Below, in pieces: positions 33,178-43,068 of a DNA stretch of 64,000 bases. Origin of the DNA: Sulfurimonas sp. (GTDB lineage Bacteria; Campylobacterota; Campylobacteria; Campylobacterales; Sulfurimonadaceae); assembly GCF_019429335.1 (NCBI RefSeq), contig NZ_JAHYJB010000004.1, positions 1 to 64,000 of the forward strand, written 5' to 3'. The notes beneath the pieces were generated by a model. That model saw only the letters and a list, made by a program, of their open reading frames with translations. It was not told the DNA's origin and searched no databases. A program made the position numbers and the translations under genes. How positions within the stretch are numbered: the first letter of the stretch is position 1; every line of letters begins with the position of its first letter.

Positions 33178-33609
33178 CTATTTAACCTTTATTTTCTTCT
33201 TCTCTTCGCTTTTTTTGGTTAATTTTGGGATAACAACCTCTAAAACGCCGTTTTCACAAGTTGCTTTGATATTTTCTGCATCAACGCCTTTTGGAAGAGT
33301 GAAGCTTCTTACGAATTTTCCATAACTGCTCTCAAGCTTATAGTAGTCATCTTTTTTAACTTCATCTTTATGCTTTCTCTCTCCTGATATCGTCAAGACG
33401 TTATCTTTTGTCTCAACAGAGATATCCTCTTTCTTTACTCCAGGCAAATCAGCCTCAACGTGGTAGGCAAACTCGCCCTCTCTGGTATTGACAACAGGTG
33501 TAAATCCTGACAGCGCACTCTCCTCATTTAAAGCAGAAAAACCGCCTCTCATCCTCTTTTCGAGTTCTCTAAACTCTCTAAACGGATCATATGTAGCAAG
33601 TAACATCAT
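33178..33609 (-). CDS. Hsp20/alpha-crystallin family small heat-shock protein
   Basis: A 143-residue protein. The alpha-crystallin domain (about residues 40-130) contains VEADLPGVKKEDISVE, VLTISGERKHK and FVRSFTLPKGVDAENIKA followed by NGVLEVVIPK, and a basic tail ends it. It holds unfolding proteins in a refoldable state. AGGAG precedes the start. No HrcA CIRCE element or other heat-shock operator is apparent upstream. Confidence 0.95.
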   Translation of the reverse strand: MMLLATYDPFREFRELEKRMRGGFSALNEESALSGFTPVVNTREGEFAYHVEADLPGVKKEDISVETKDNVLTISGERKHKDEVKKDDYYKLESSYGKFVRSFTLPKGVDAENIKATCENGVLEVVIPKLTKKSEEKKKIKVK

Positions 33610-33676
33610 AGACTCCTTTTATTTGAATTGCAACCATCCTACTCCTAAAAAACTTAAAAAATAATTTAATTTTAAG

Positions 33677-34438
33677 TTACTCCTTTGCACCGCTTTTGAA
33701 CATCTTGGCAAAATCTATCGGAAACGGAAAGATAAGCGTACTTGATTTATCATTTGAGATATCACTCATTGTCTGAAGATAACGTAACTGTATTCCCAAA
33801 TCATTTTCGCTTAGTTTTTGAGCGGCTAAGAGTATATTTTCGCTCGCTTCCAGCTCTCCTTTTGCGTTTATGACTTTGGCGCGGCGTTCACGCTCAGCCT
33901 CAGCCTGTTTTGCCATCGCTCTGACCATACTCTCGTCAAGGTCGATATGTTTAATCTCAACGTTGGATATTTTAATCCCCCACGCATCAGTCTGTTTGTC
34001 CAAAATTTCCTGTATATCACGATTTAATTTTTCCCTCTCAGCCAACATCTCATCTAACTCATGTCCTCCAAGAACTGAGCGAAGTGTAGTTTGTGCAAGC
34101 TGGCTTGTTGCATCATAAAAATCCTCAACCTGAATTATCGCTTTTTGCGGGTCTATCACGCGAAAATAGACAACCGCATTTACATGTACCGAGACATTAT
34201 CATGCGATATTACATCCTGTGTAGGCACGTCTAGCACGACGGTGCGAAGGTCTACTCTGACCATCTGCTGAATAAAGGGAATCAATATAATAAGTCCTGG
34301 ACCCTTTATGCCTGAAAAACGCCCAAGCGTGAATATGACGGCACGCTGGTACTCTCTTAAAATACGAATAGCCGCAGCTAAAAAAGCGATTATAAAAAAA
34401 GCCATATATATTCCGGTTACATAAAAATCAAAAAACAT
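33677..34438 (-). CDS. Slipin (SPFH/band 7 membrane protein)
   Basis: A 253-residue protein with an N-terminal membrane helix (residues about 8-24) followed by an SPFH domain: [38 protein letters not shown] and a long helical [17 protein letters not shown] segment. Slipins scaffold membrane microdomains. The nfeD gene lies directly upstream on the same strand (86-base gap); the slipin-NfeD pair is a well-known conserved unit in which the NfeD protease can cut the slipin C-terminus. Confidence 0.94.
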   Translation of the reverse strand: MFFDFYVTGIYMAFFIIAFLAAAIRILREYQRAVIFTLGRFSGIKGPGLIILIPFIQQMVRVDLRTVVLDVPTQDVISHDNVSVHVNAVVYFRVIDPQKAIIQVEDFYDATSQLAQTTLRSVLGGHELDEMLAEREKLNRDIQEILDKQTDAWGIKISNVEIKHIDLDESMVRAMAKQAEAERERRAKVINAKGELEASENILLAAQKLSENDLGIQLRYLQTMSDISNDKSSTLIFPFPIDFAKMFKSGAKE

Positions 34439-34524
34439 TGCTTACTCCTATTAATTAATCTCATATAATTTGAACACGTCCAAATTATATTCAGTCACTA
34501 AAGCTTCACCTTTGGTGAGAGGAG

Positions 34525-35826
34525 TCATTTAGACTCCTTTATTGGTTTAACTTTTAAAACAAGACCTGAGAGTTCAATAACTTCTACTCTCTGTCCGACA
34601 ATCAGTTCACTCTGACTTGTTGCACTCCACATCTCTCCATGACATCGAACGATGTAGCCATTCTCAACGCTATCGATAACTTCCGCAGCGGCACCTATCA
34701 TCTCCTCTGCTCCTGAGACCACTTTTGCAGATCTTGCATTTAAAAACAGTTTTATAACTACAATAAAAAAAGAGAGGCTTATTATTGTAAAAGCAACGAC
34801 AAGCGGGATAGAAACCGCGCTTCCAATAACATCCGCATCAAAGAGCAAAAGCGAGCCAAAAGCAAAGGCGACAACGCCGCCGATGCCCAAAATTCCAAAT
34901 CCGGCAATAAAGACCTCGGCGACCATAAATGCTATGCCAAGCAGAATTAGCAGCAATCCAGCATAATTAAAAGAGAGCATATTCAGCGCGTAGAGCGCAA
35001 TAACCCCGCTTATCACACCGATAACCCCTGAATAAAGCGTACCTGGATTCATAAGCTCAAAAAATATACCGTATATTGCTATAAGCAGAAGAATATATGC
35101 GATATTTGGATTGGTAATGGTTGATAAAAAACGTGTTTTCCAGTTTGCCTCAAAATCTATAATTTGAGCATCTTTTGTTTGGAGCGTAATACTTTTGCCC
35201 GAGATAGTAACGCTTCTGCCATCAAGTCTGTTTAGGAGCTCCTGGGTATTTTGGGCTATTAAATCTATAACGCCGTACTTGAGAGCATCTTCCGCAGAGA
35301 TGCTTTTTGACTCTTCCACCGCAGAGAGCGCCCATGAAATATTGCGATCGTTTAGCTCTGCCAAACTCTTGATATACGCCATTGCATCATAGGTTACCTT
35401 TTTCTCCATAGTCGTTGCGACACTGGAGTTTAAATCGCCGCTTTGAGGTGATGGCATAAGAGTGACTGGAGTTGCGGCGCCGAGGTTTGTTCCGGGCGAC
35501 ATTGCTGCGATGTGGGAGGCATAAAGAAGATATGTGCCTGCGCTTGCCGCATGTGCGCCTTTTGGATAGACATACATAACCACTGGGACAGAACTGTTTG
35601 TAATGCTTTGTATCATCTCTCGCATAGAGGTGGATAGCCCGCCTGGGGTGTCAAGCTCGATTAAAACAATCTGAGCATCTCTATCCCTTGCAAACATTAT
35701 CCCCTCATTTAGATACTCGCTGCTGGCGGGTACGATGGCACCCTTTATCTCAAGCTTAACTACAAGCGAGTTCTCCGCGAAAAGCGACAAAAATGTCAAA
35801 AGCAGAAGAAAATATAAACGTATCAT
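34525..35826 (-). CDS. NfeD family membrane serine protease (long form)
   Basis: A 433-residue long NfeD. It has a signal/anchor (MIRLYFLLLLTFLSLF), a ClpP-class protease domain (about 20-220) with ELDTPGG and GAHAASAGTYLLYASH holding the catalytic serine and a lysine expected in MTLMP...KKVTYDAM, then four helices (about 245-365) and a C-terminal OB-fold (VIDSVENGYIVRCHGEMWSA). Long NfeDs cleave stomatin/slipin partners, and the partner gene follows on the same strand. All domains appear complete. Confidence 0.93.
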   Translation of the reverse strand: MIRLYFLLLLTFLSLFAENSLVVKLEIKGAIVPASSEYLNEGIMFARDRDAQIVLIELDTPGGLSTSMREMIQSITNSSVPVVMYVYPKGAHAASAGTYLLYASHIAAMSPGTNLGAATPVTLMPSPQSGDLNSSVATTMEKKVTYDAMAYIKSLAELNDRNISWALSAVEESKSISAEDALKYGVIDLIAQNTQELLNRLDGRSVTISGKSITLQTKDAQIIDFEANWKTRFLSTITNPNIAYILLLIAIYGIFFELMNPGTLYSGVIGVISGVIALYALNMLSFNYAGLLLILLGIAFMVAEVFIAGFGILGIGGVVAFAFGSLLLFDADVIGSAVSIPLVVAFTIISLSFFIVVIKLFLNARSAKVVSGAEEMIGAAAEVIDSVENGYIVRCHGEMWSATSQSELIVGQRVEVIELSGLVLKVKPIKESK

Positions 35827-35907
35827 ATTAACCGCCTTGCTGGTTTAAAATAACGCTAAAGTACAATCAATGATAACCAAGAAGCGTTATCAAGTCAATA
35901 GAGCACT

Positions 35908-36933
35908 TTAGCTCCATACACCTTCAAGCATATAGTCGCAATGCGGGCATTTGCCCTCTTCATCAAGCTCGTTTGTCACGAACTGCCCGATATTTCCGCT
36001 TCTGTCAATCACTCTTTTTTTGCAGCTCGGGCAATATGTAGATTCATGGTCTTCATTATCAATATTGCCAATATAAAGGTACTTCAACCCCTCTTCTGCT
36101 CCTATCTTATAGGCTCTAAGAAGAGTAGATTCTGGAGTACTGGGGACACCAAGCATCTTATACGTCGGATGAAATGCCGATAGGTGCCAAGGCATAGATG
36201 TGTCAAGAGCAGCTATAAACTTTGCAATACCTCTTATCTCTTCATCGGAGTCATTTTTACCCGGAATCAAAAGAGTAGTTATCTCTATCCAAATTCCCTT
36301 CTCATGTGCATATTTTACAGCTTCAAGCACCGGTTTTAATCTCGCACCGCAAATTTCTTGATAAAACTCATCAGAAAAACTCTTAATATCTATGTTCATT
36401 CCGTCTATGTAAGGCGCTAACAGGTCTATTGCTTTGCGTGTCTCATAGCCGCTTGTGACGTAGATATTTTTCAGCCCTTTTTCATGCGCAATTTTTGCCG
36501 TGTCATATGTGTACTCAAAGAAGACTATCGGCTCATTATAGGTGTAGGCTATAGATTTGCAGACATTATCCACAGCCGCTTCAACAATGCTTTGCGGAGA
36601 AAATTCACGACCGACTATCTTGTGTACATGCTCTTTTGGGTATTGCGATATATCATAGTTTTGACAAAACTTACAAGAGAAGTTGCATCCCACAGTTCCA
36701 ACCGAAAAGGCTCTTGTTTTTGGCAGAAAATGAAACATCGGTTTCTTCTCTACGGGGTCGATATTAACAGCCGCCACAAGACCGTAAACAAGAAGCTTAA
36801 GCTCGCCATCTTCTACACGCCTTACACCGCATATCCCATACTCGCCCTCATTAAGCTTGCAAGCTTGCGCACATGCTTGACACAAGATTTTTCCGCTGTC
36901 GAGTTTTTTACTTAACCATGCTACTTGTGACAT
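35908..36933 (-). CDS. amrS: AmmeMemoRadiSam system radical SAM enzyme AmrS
   Basis: A 341-residue radical SAM protein. Near the N-terminus is CQACAQACKLNEGEYGICGVR, then the cluster motif GCNFSCKFCQN (CxxxCxxC, about residue 80), YTYNEPIVFFEY and the AFHPTYKM loop, all typical of the PflA-like AmrS group. The C-terminus adds a zinc-ribbon-like CPSCKKR...CPHC. AmrS genes often lie with AmrA/Memo-type AmrB genes, but these are absent here. The reaction is not established. Confidence 0.88.
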   Translation of the reverse strand: MSQVAWLSKKLDSGKILCQACAQACKLNEGEYGICGVRRVEDGELKLLVYGLVAAVNIDPVEKKPMFHFLPKTRAFSVGTVGCNFSCKFCQNYDISQYPKEHVHKIVGREFSPQSIVEAAVDNVCKSIAYTYNEPIVFFEYTYDTAKIAHEKGLKNIYVTSGYETRKAIDLLAPYIDGMNIDIKSFSDEFYQEICGARLKPVLEAVKYAHEKGIWIEITTLLIPGKNDSDEEIRGIAKFIAALDTSMPWHLSAFHPTYKMLGVPSTPESTLLRAYKIGAEEGLKYLYIGNIDNEDHESTYCPSCKKRVIDRSGNIGQFVTNELDEEGKCPHCDYMLEGVWS

Positions 36934-36978
36934 TTTGCTCTCCTGTGTATAAATTAAACTATTTTATCATCACTTCAT

Positions 36979-38412
36979 TTATATCTTTGAAGCTTTTAAA
37001 AATGTATCTACCCACCAATAAATATCAAACTTTTTAACAATCTTTTGCATATTTTTCATGCGACGTTGTTTCTCTTTGTCATCCATCAACAGAGCTTTTT
37101 TAATAGCTTCAACTACAGAATTTTCATCGAATGGATTTACCAGCAGAGCGTTATCTTTAAACTGATCTTTTGTTCCAGCAAACTCGCTAAGAATCAATAC
37201 TCCGTTTTTATTAATATTTGTAGCACAGTACTCTTTTGCAACCAAATTCATACCATCTCTTAAAGGAGTTACCATGGCAATCTCTGAAGCTCTATAATAG
37301 GCAAGGAGTTCTGTATTATTTAAAGAGTAATAACAATACTGAATAGGAATCCATCCGGGTTGCGTAAACTCCCCATTTATTTCACTTACCAACTGCTCTA
37401 TATCACTTTTAAGATGTATATACTTTATTATATTTTCACGACTTGGCACGACGATTTGAATCAATTTAACTTTTTTGTGCAAATCATGATTTTCATCCAA
37501 AAGCTTCCAGTAAGCCCTTAGCTTTTGCAAGATACCTTTACTATAGTCAAGCCTGTCAACTCCCAACATAATTTTTTGGCCATAGTACTCTTTATTTATC
37601 TTCTCTACCTCTTTGGAGACACGTCTGCTTTTTGCTTTATCATGAAACTCGTCATAATCTATACTTATTGGAAAGACACCGACTTTATGCTCTTTTTTAT
37701 CTATTATTATCTTAGAGATTTCAAGTTTTTCATCTTCAACAACAGCGCTCTTTATAAGTGAGGTAACAACCTCTAGAAAATTCTTTTTATCCAGTGCAGT
37801 CTGAAATCCTATAAGGCTATACGACAACATTGCTTCTATAATCTCTAGCCGCCACGGAAGACGATTGAAAGTCTCTGCGGGAGGGAAAGGTATATGAAGA
37901 AAAAAAACTACTATATTTTTTACACCCTCTTCTCTTAACTCTTTTGCCACATTAATCAGATGATAATCATGAATCCATATAAAATCATCGTCTACTAGTT
38001 CATCCATTACTGTTTTAGCAAACTTTTTATTTACCTTTTTAAAAGCTTCATAATATTTTGGAACAAAATTACAATAAACAGAGACATTATGGAAAAGTGG
38101 CCACAGCACTTCATTGGAAAAACCTTTATAGTAGAGCTTATAGTCATTTAAAGTAATATCTACGGATCTATACTCATAATTTAATTTCTCACCCTCTTTT
38201 TTTAAAAGATTCTCGACTTCAACACTCTCCTCAAAATAATTCCCTGCCCAGCCTATCCAAAGACCACCGTCTCTTTTTAAAATTGGGGTCATAGCCGTAA
38301 CAAGACCTCCTGATGCAGACTGCACTCTATACTCATCATTATCAATCTTTTTTACCACAATAGGAAGCCTGTTTGAAACAACAATCAATCTTCTCTTCTC
38401 TCTATCTTGCAT
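36979..38412 (-). CDS. otsA: Alpha,alpha-trehalose-phosphate synthase (OtsA, GT20)
   Basis: A 477-residue GT20 enzyme that makes trehalose-6-phosphate from UDP-glucose and glucose-6-phosphate. It has VVSNRLPIVV, GGLVTAMTP, WIGWAGNY, GVDRLDYSKGI (donor site) and RDGMNLVAKEY, all complete. It follows the OtsB1-like gene by 18 bases on the same strand, so synthase and phosphatase are made together. Trehalose is a likely osmolyte or stress protectant. Confidence 0.96.
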   Translation of the reverse strand: MQDREKRRLIVVSNRLPIVVKKIDNDEYRVQSASGGLVTAMTPILKRDGGLWIGWAGNYFEESVEVENLLKKEGEKLNYEYRSVDITLNDYKLYYKGFSNEVLWPLFHNVSVYCNFVPKYYEAFKKVNKKFAKTVMDELVDDDFIWIHDYHLINVAKELREEGVKNIVVFFLHIPFPPAETFNRLPWRLEIIEAMLSYSLIGFQTALDKKNFLEVVTSLIKSAVVEDEKLEISKIIIDKKEHKVGVFPISIDYDEFHDKAKSRRVSKEVEKINKEYYGQKIMLGVDRLDYSKGILQKLRAYWKLLDENHDLHKKVKLIQIVVPSRENIIKYIHLKSDIEQLVSEINGEFTQPGWIPIQYCYYSLNNTELLAYYRASEIAMVTPLRDGMNLVAKEYCATNINKNGVLILSEFAGTKDQFKDNALLVNPFDENSVVEAIKKALLMDDKEKQRRMKNMQKIVKKFDIYWWVDTFLKASKI

Positions 38413-38430
38413 TATTTTATCCTTTCTATA

Positions 38431-41400
38431 TCAGTTGCCATACTCTATCTTTCTAATCTCTTTGCCATTAAGTACAAATTTTTTACCTTTTATATTAACG
38501 CTTATAGGCTCCGCATTTGGAACCTGAGTTTCTACAATAACCATATTTTTATATATATTAATTTTTAGCCACTGCCCTCTATAGTGCAGTTTTAGTTTTA
38601 TCTCGTCGAGCTCTTTTGGAAGAGAGGGGTTAAGAATAAAAGTGTTATCTCTTGCTTCTAGACCAGTATAACAACGCTGCATTATGTCAACAGTACCTGC
38701 CATCGCACCGATATGGACGCCCTCAGGTGTTGTTCCTCCTTGTCTGTCCATTACATCCGTCAACAAAGCTTCGTTAAAAAAGCTCCAAGACTCTCTTCTG
38801 TTTGTTCTTGCACTTATCCATGCATGCACGACCTGGCTTAAAGAGGAACCGCCAGAAGTTCTCTGTAGATAATATTTAGAATTCTTTTTGAGCATTTTTT
38901 TGGAAAACATATAACCGAGCTGATGAAAGAGCCCTTTGAGTTCTTCATGAGAAAAGAGGTAAAAAAGCATCAACACATCTGCCTGTTTAGATATCTTGTA
39001 TTGATTTGCACTATCCCCTTCGGCTTCTAGTATTCTATCTAGCCGTTGAATATTCTCATATTTTTGAAGATACAAATCCCAATCAAGCTCTTTAAGATTT
39101 TCATACCCTTCAAACTGGCTGATAATATCATTATCATGAAAAGAAATTTTCATTTTGCGACGGATATCCTCCCATCTTTGGATTTCACTCTGCTCTATTT
39201 GTAGTTTTTCGCATAGCTCTTCAAAATGCAATGGAGATACTATTTTTTGGAGCTCAATAGCTTTATTAAGAACAAATACAGCCATAATATTTGTGTACGC
39301 ATTGTTGTTAATTCCCGAAGTTTTACTTTTTGGATAAGCATCATGATACTCATCAGGTCCGACAACACCTAAAATCTCATATCTCTCTTCGCTATCATTG
39401 TAAGTTGCGATACAAGACCAGAATCTGGCAATTTCAAGTATCATCTCAGCACCGTAAAAATATAAAAACTCATTGTCACCGCTTACTTGGTAGTATTGCC
39501 AAATGTTATAGACAATAGCAGAGTTGATATGTCTTTGAAGATGAGTATTATCCTCTATCCATCTATTGGAATGCGGGTTAAGGTGCAGTGTTTGCGTCTC
39601 CTCTTTGCCGTTGCTTCCGCTCTGCCACGGGTACATTGCACCTTTATATCCCAACGCTTTAGCTGCGCGTCTGGCCTCAGGAAGTCTTCTGTAGCGATAG
39701 AGGATAAAAGAGCGTGTTATCTGGGGAACCCTGTAGTTAAAAAATGGAAATATAAACACCTCATCCCAAAATATATGACCCCTGTATGCCTCTCCATGCC
39801 ATCCTCTAGCCGGAATACCGACATCCATATCAATGGTATGAACAGAAGCGGTCTGCAAAAGATGAAAAATATAAAGGTGCAGCACTCTTTTTAAAAAATA
39901 GTCTTTTTTATCATCTGTAAATTTAAGCTCTATATCAAACTTGTCCCAAAGATGTCCCCAAGCGATTTTATGTTCAACAAGCATTTCCTCAAATCTTTTG
40001 ATATCTTCTAAATCAAGTCTCGATTCAAGATAGCAGTTTGATATCGCTTTATCTTTTGAAGTATAAAACGATATACTCTTCTCTATTTTAAGATACGCTT
40101 CGTTACTTATAGACTCTATAAAAAAACGCTTGGCAATGTAGGACTCATCTTCTATAAATTCAACCTCTGCCAAAAAAGGCTCACTTTTTATAAAAAGTCT
40201 TGTCTTCGCTGCCATGGAAATAGCATGATTTGACTGCAGTGTCTCCATTTTCAAAAAAATTACATCACTCTCAAACTCTTTTTCTATGCACTTTAGATGT
40301 TGATTGCTTAAAGCACTGTAACGTTGCACTCCTTCATTTTTTACATTGCCGTCTATCCCTGATTCCACCTCAATAGCCCCCTCCCAATTAATAGGGATAA
40401 TAATGAGTTCAACTGAAGCAATATGCTTATTTCCCATATGAACAAAACGCTTCTCTATAAGCCTCGTTTCCCTTCCTTTTGCATCACTAAAGTTTATAAG
40501 TTTATGAAAAATGCCATCTTGCATATCAAGTTCTTGGCGAAAAGAGAGAACTGTAGCTTCGTCTATACTAAACCAATCATCGTTTTGTATCTTAAATTTT
40601 AAACTCAGCCAGTTTGGAAAATTAACAAGATCTTCATTCTTAATCTCTTTTCCTTGAATTACTGTTTTAAGCCTATTGTAGCCGCCTGCCAAATAAGTTC
40701 CTGGATAGTGTGTGTTATTAGCTTTTGATTCAGTTGCGGCTGCCCTTGTGATAAAATAACCGTTGCCAAGCGCACATAACACCTCTCTAAGCTTCTCCTC
40801 TTTTGGCGTATAATTATTATAAATCAAAGACCAGATATTACCTTTTTCTATAGAAGAGGAGAGTATCTCTAAAAATTTCAGAGTCTGCTGTGTATCTTTT
40901 AATTTGTACTGAGCTGATGTTGTTCGTGCTTCATTCCCTACCAATATCCCTATTCCATAAGTTTTAATAGCATTAAAAGCATCTTCATCGGTAATGTCAT
41001 CACCGATGTAAAATATTTTACTTCCCTTTTTTTCAATATGAAGCGCTTCAATAAGCCACTCTACGGCTTTGCCTTTATTCCACTCCAGATCAGGCTGCAG
41101 TTCATATAGTTTTTTACCGTAACTCTTACGAATTTTAGGATATTTTTTGAGTGCATCATCCGCCGCTTTTTCTACGACAGCAATATCCTTATTTGCAACA
41201 TTTCTATAATGAAGTGCGATGCTAAATTTTTTACGCTCAACCAAAACCCCTTTTACGCCCGATACTGTTTCATTTAGCTCTACTTCCAACTTATCAAAGA
41301 GTGCAACAAATTCCAAAGCCGGCTGATACTCCATTTTAATGCTTGGACCTTCAATCTCATAACCGTGACTGCCTGAGTAGCAGATGCCCTTGATGCCGAC

Positions 41401-42351
41401 TCTGCTTTTGATATCGTTTAGTCCTCTGCCGCTTATTATGGACAAACTGCACTGGTTTGATAGTTTTGTTAATATGTTTTTCATCTCTACAGAGAGATTT
41501 GCATCTTTTGGATGGGATACAATGGGAGTGAGTGTTCCATCGTAATCAAAAAAGAGGATAACTTCTTTGTCTTTAAACTTGTTTTCGATTTTCTTAAAGG
41601 ATTGTAGTGCAGAGGGAAGTTGTGTTGTATTTGCTTCGATATCTATCTCGGCAAGATCCTCTATAACCAAGTCCGCTCCGGCTTTTTTTAGCTCTTTTGA
41701 ATGTCTGCCCCTATTTACGCCTATTACTTTTGCAAATTCTCCTCTCTTTCCTGCCTTTACCCCGGCAACCGCATCCTCTATCACGATGCTTCTGGATGGT
41801 TTAACACGCAATCTTTTGGCAGCTTCTAAAAAAAGATCTGGCTCAGGCTTGCCCTTTAAATCTAAATTTTGAAGATCAAAGCCATCTACCGTTACGTTAA
41901 AGTATAAATTTATTTTGGCTAATTGCAGTATTGAGGTACAGTTTTTACTTGAGGAGACTACAGCGGTCAGAAAACCTAGATTGTTTAATTTTAAAAGTAG
42001 CTCTACAGAACTCTCATACGTTTCTACGCCCTTGGATACAAGCTCTAAAAAATAGCTGTTTTTGGCATCTCCTAAAATTTCTACACACTCTGTATCTTTT
42101 ATATCTCTTGAAGCAAGAAAACTTTTTATCCCGTCTTCTCTGGATTTTCCATCTACATATTTAAGATAATCTTTAGAGATATCAAAAGGGATAAATGAAG
42201 TTCCCCTCGCTCTCTCTTTTAAAAAATCATCAAAAGTTTTTTTCCATGCTTTTGCATGAAGCTCCTGCGTCTTGGTAACAACGCCATCAAGATCAAATAT
42301 AACAGCATCATACAGTGATCTGTTTATCATATATTTTTCTTTTATACTCAC
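38431..42351 (-). CDS. otsB: Three-domain trehalose enzyme: beta-phosphoglucomutase-like HAD, OtsB phosphatase and GH65
   Basis: A 1306-residue protein in three parts. Residues about 14-240: HAD domain FDLDGVVTKTQ, SSSKNC, KGKPEPDLF, IEDAVAGVKAG, like beta-phosphoglucomutase. Residues about 255-490: trehalose-6-phosphate phosphatase, with FFDYDGTLTPI, IISGRGLNDI and GDDITDEDAF. Residues about 505-1306: GH65, with GHIFWDEVFIFPFF (about 850) and GPDEYHDAY (about 995) holding the catalytic glutamate. All active-site residues seen are intact. The same order occurs in the mycobacterial OtsB1 (Rv2006, 1327 residues). It could both make trehalose (OtsB) and phosphorolyse it to glucose plus beta-glucose-1-phosphate, then isomerise that. 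First of a pair with otsA. Confidence 0.9.
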   Translation of the reverse strand: MSIKEKYMINRSLYDAVIFDLDGVVTKTQELHAKAWKKTFDDFLKERARGTSFIPFDISKDYLKYVDGKSREDGIKSFLASRDIKDTECVEILGDAKNSYFLELVSKGVETYESSVELLLKLNNLGFLTAVVSSSKNCTSILQLAKINLYFNVTVDGFDLQNLDLKGKPEPDLFLEAAKRLRVKPSRSIVIEDAVAGVKAGKRGEFAKVIGVNRGRHSKELKKAGADLVIEDLAEIDIEANTTQLPSALQSFKKIENKFKDKEVILFFDYDGTLTPIVSHPKDANLSVEMKNILTKLSNQCSLSIISGRGLNDIKSRVGIKGICYSGSHGYEIEGPSIKMEYQPALEFVALFDKLEVELNETVSGVKGVLVERKKFSIALHYRNVANKDIAVVEKAADDALKKYPKIRKSYGKKLYELQPDLEWNKGKAVEWLIEALHIEKKGSKIFYIGDDITDEDAFNAIKTYGIGILVGNEARTTSAQYKLKDTQQTLKFLEILSSSIEKGNIWSLIYNNYTPKEEKLREVLCALGNGYFITRAAATESKANNTHYPGTYLAGGYNRLKTVIQGKEIKNEDLVNFPNWLSLKFKIQNDDWFSIDEATVLSFRQELDMQDGIFHKLINFSDAKGRETRLIEKRFVHMGNKHIASVELIIIPINWEGAIEVESGIDGNVKNEGVQRYSALSNQHLKCIEKEFESDVIFLKMETLQSNHAISMAAKTRLFIKSEPFLAEVEFIEDESYIAKRFFIESISNEAYLKIEKSISFYTSKDKAISNCYLESRLDLEDIKRFEEMLVEHKIAWGHLWDKFDIELKFTDDKKDYFLKRVLHLYIFHLLQTASVHTIDMDVGIPARGWHGEAYRGHIFWDEVFIFPFFNYRVPQITRSFILYRYRRLPEARRAAKALGYKGAMYPWQSGSNGKEETQTLHLNPHSNRWIEDNTHLQRHINSAIVYNIWQYYQVSGDNEFLYFYGAEMILEIARFWSCIATYNDSEERYEILGVVGPDEYHDAYPKSKTSGINNNAYTNIMAVFVLNKAIELQKIVSPLHFEELCEKLQIEQSEIQRWEDIRRKMKISFHDNDIISQFEGYENLKELDWDLYLQKYENIQRLDRILEAEGDSANQYKISKQADVLMLFYLFSHEELKGLFHQLGYMFSKKMLKKNSKYYLQRTSGGSSLSQVVHAWISARTNRRESWSFFNEALLTDVMDRQGGTTPEGVHIGAMAGTVDIMQRCYTGLEARDNTFILNPSLPKELDEIKLKLHYRGQWLKINIYKNMVIVETQVPNAEPISVNIKGKKFVLNGKEIRKIEYGN

Positions 42352-42435
42352 AAAAACCTCCTTTATCTTTTAAATAAAGAAAATATAAAAAAACATTATA
42401 TCATTATTTTTTATTTGGCTTAAACACTCTCTTAT

Positions 42436-43068
42436 CTAATAAATAAGCGGAACAAAGGTAAATCCGTAATGTTCAACTCCATCAAGCTCACCGTTTTTAT
42501 CTTTTGTCATCTCGTATATTGAATTTTGCACCGGGATGACAATCTTTCCACCGACTTTTAGCTGGCTTTTAAGCTCATATGGAAACTCCTCGGCTGCGGC
42601 AGAGACCAAGATGCGCTCAAACGTCTCGCCATCAATGCCTAGTTTATCTCCCGCTTCCATAATCTTAACATTTTTAAAATTGTATTTATTGAGATTAGCG
42701 CTTCCAAACTTTACTAGCTCCGCTACTTTCTCAACTCCTATTACTGAGCCGCTCTCTCCCACAATGTATGCCAAGAGCGCAGTTGTCCATCCTGAACCAC
42801 TTCCAATATCGAGTATTTTCTGTCCCTCCTCTGGAGAGAGCATCTCCATCATCATCGCCACTGTTCTTGGCTGGGATATGGTCTGTCCACGACCTATACC
42901 AAGAGGATAGTCCTCATAGATATCTGCGGCTCTCGCGTCTGCGACAAAATCAGCTCTGTCTATATTTCTAAACGCCTCTATGATGTTTTTTGAGCGAAGT
43001 GCACCGATATCTATAAGATAATCAACCATCTCGCTGTTAGAGTTCATGGCTATCTGCCCGCAAGACAT
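42436..43068 (-). CDS. pcm: Protein-L-isoaspartate O-methyltransferase
   Basis: A 210-residue methyltransferase that repairs isoaspartyl residues. The motifs RGQTISQPRTVAMM, KILDIGSGSGWTTALLAY (SAM motif I) and ILVSAAAEEFPYEL are typical. From 43068 the start overlaps ald by 19 bases; the in-frame ATG at 43047 (MNSNSEM), three bases beyond the ald stop, is an equally good start. It is the last gene of the GDPD-dnaJ-ald-pcm run. Confidence 0.93.
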   Translation of the reverse strand: MSCGQIAMNSNSEMVDYLIDIGALRSKNIIEAFRNIDRADFVADARAADIYEDYPLGIGRGQTISQPRTVAMMMEMLSPEEGQKILDIGSGSGWTTALLAYIVGESGSVIGVEKVAELVKFGSANLNKYNFKNVKIMEAGDKLGIDGETFERILVSAAAEEFPYELKSQLKVGGKIVIPVQNSIYEMTKDKNGELDGVEHYGFTFVPLIY

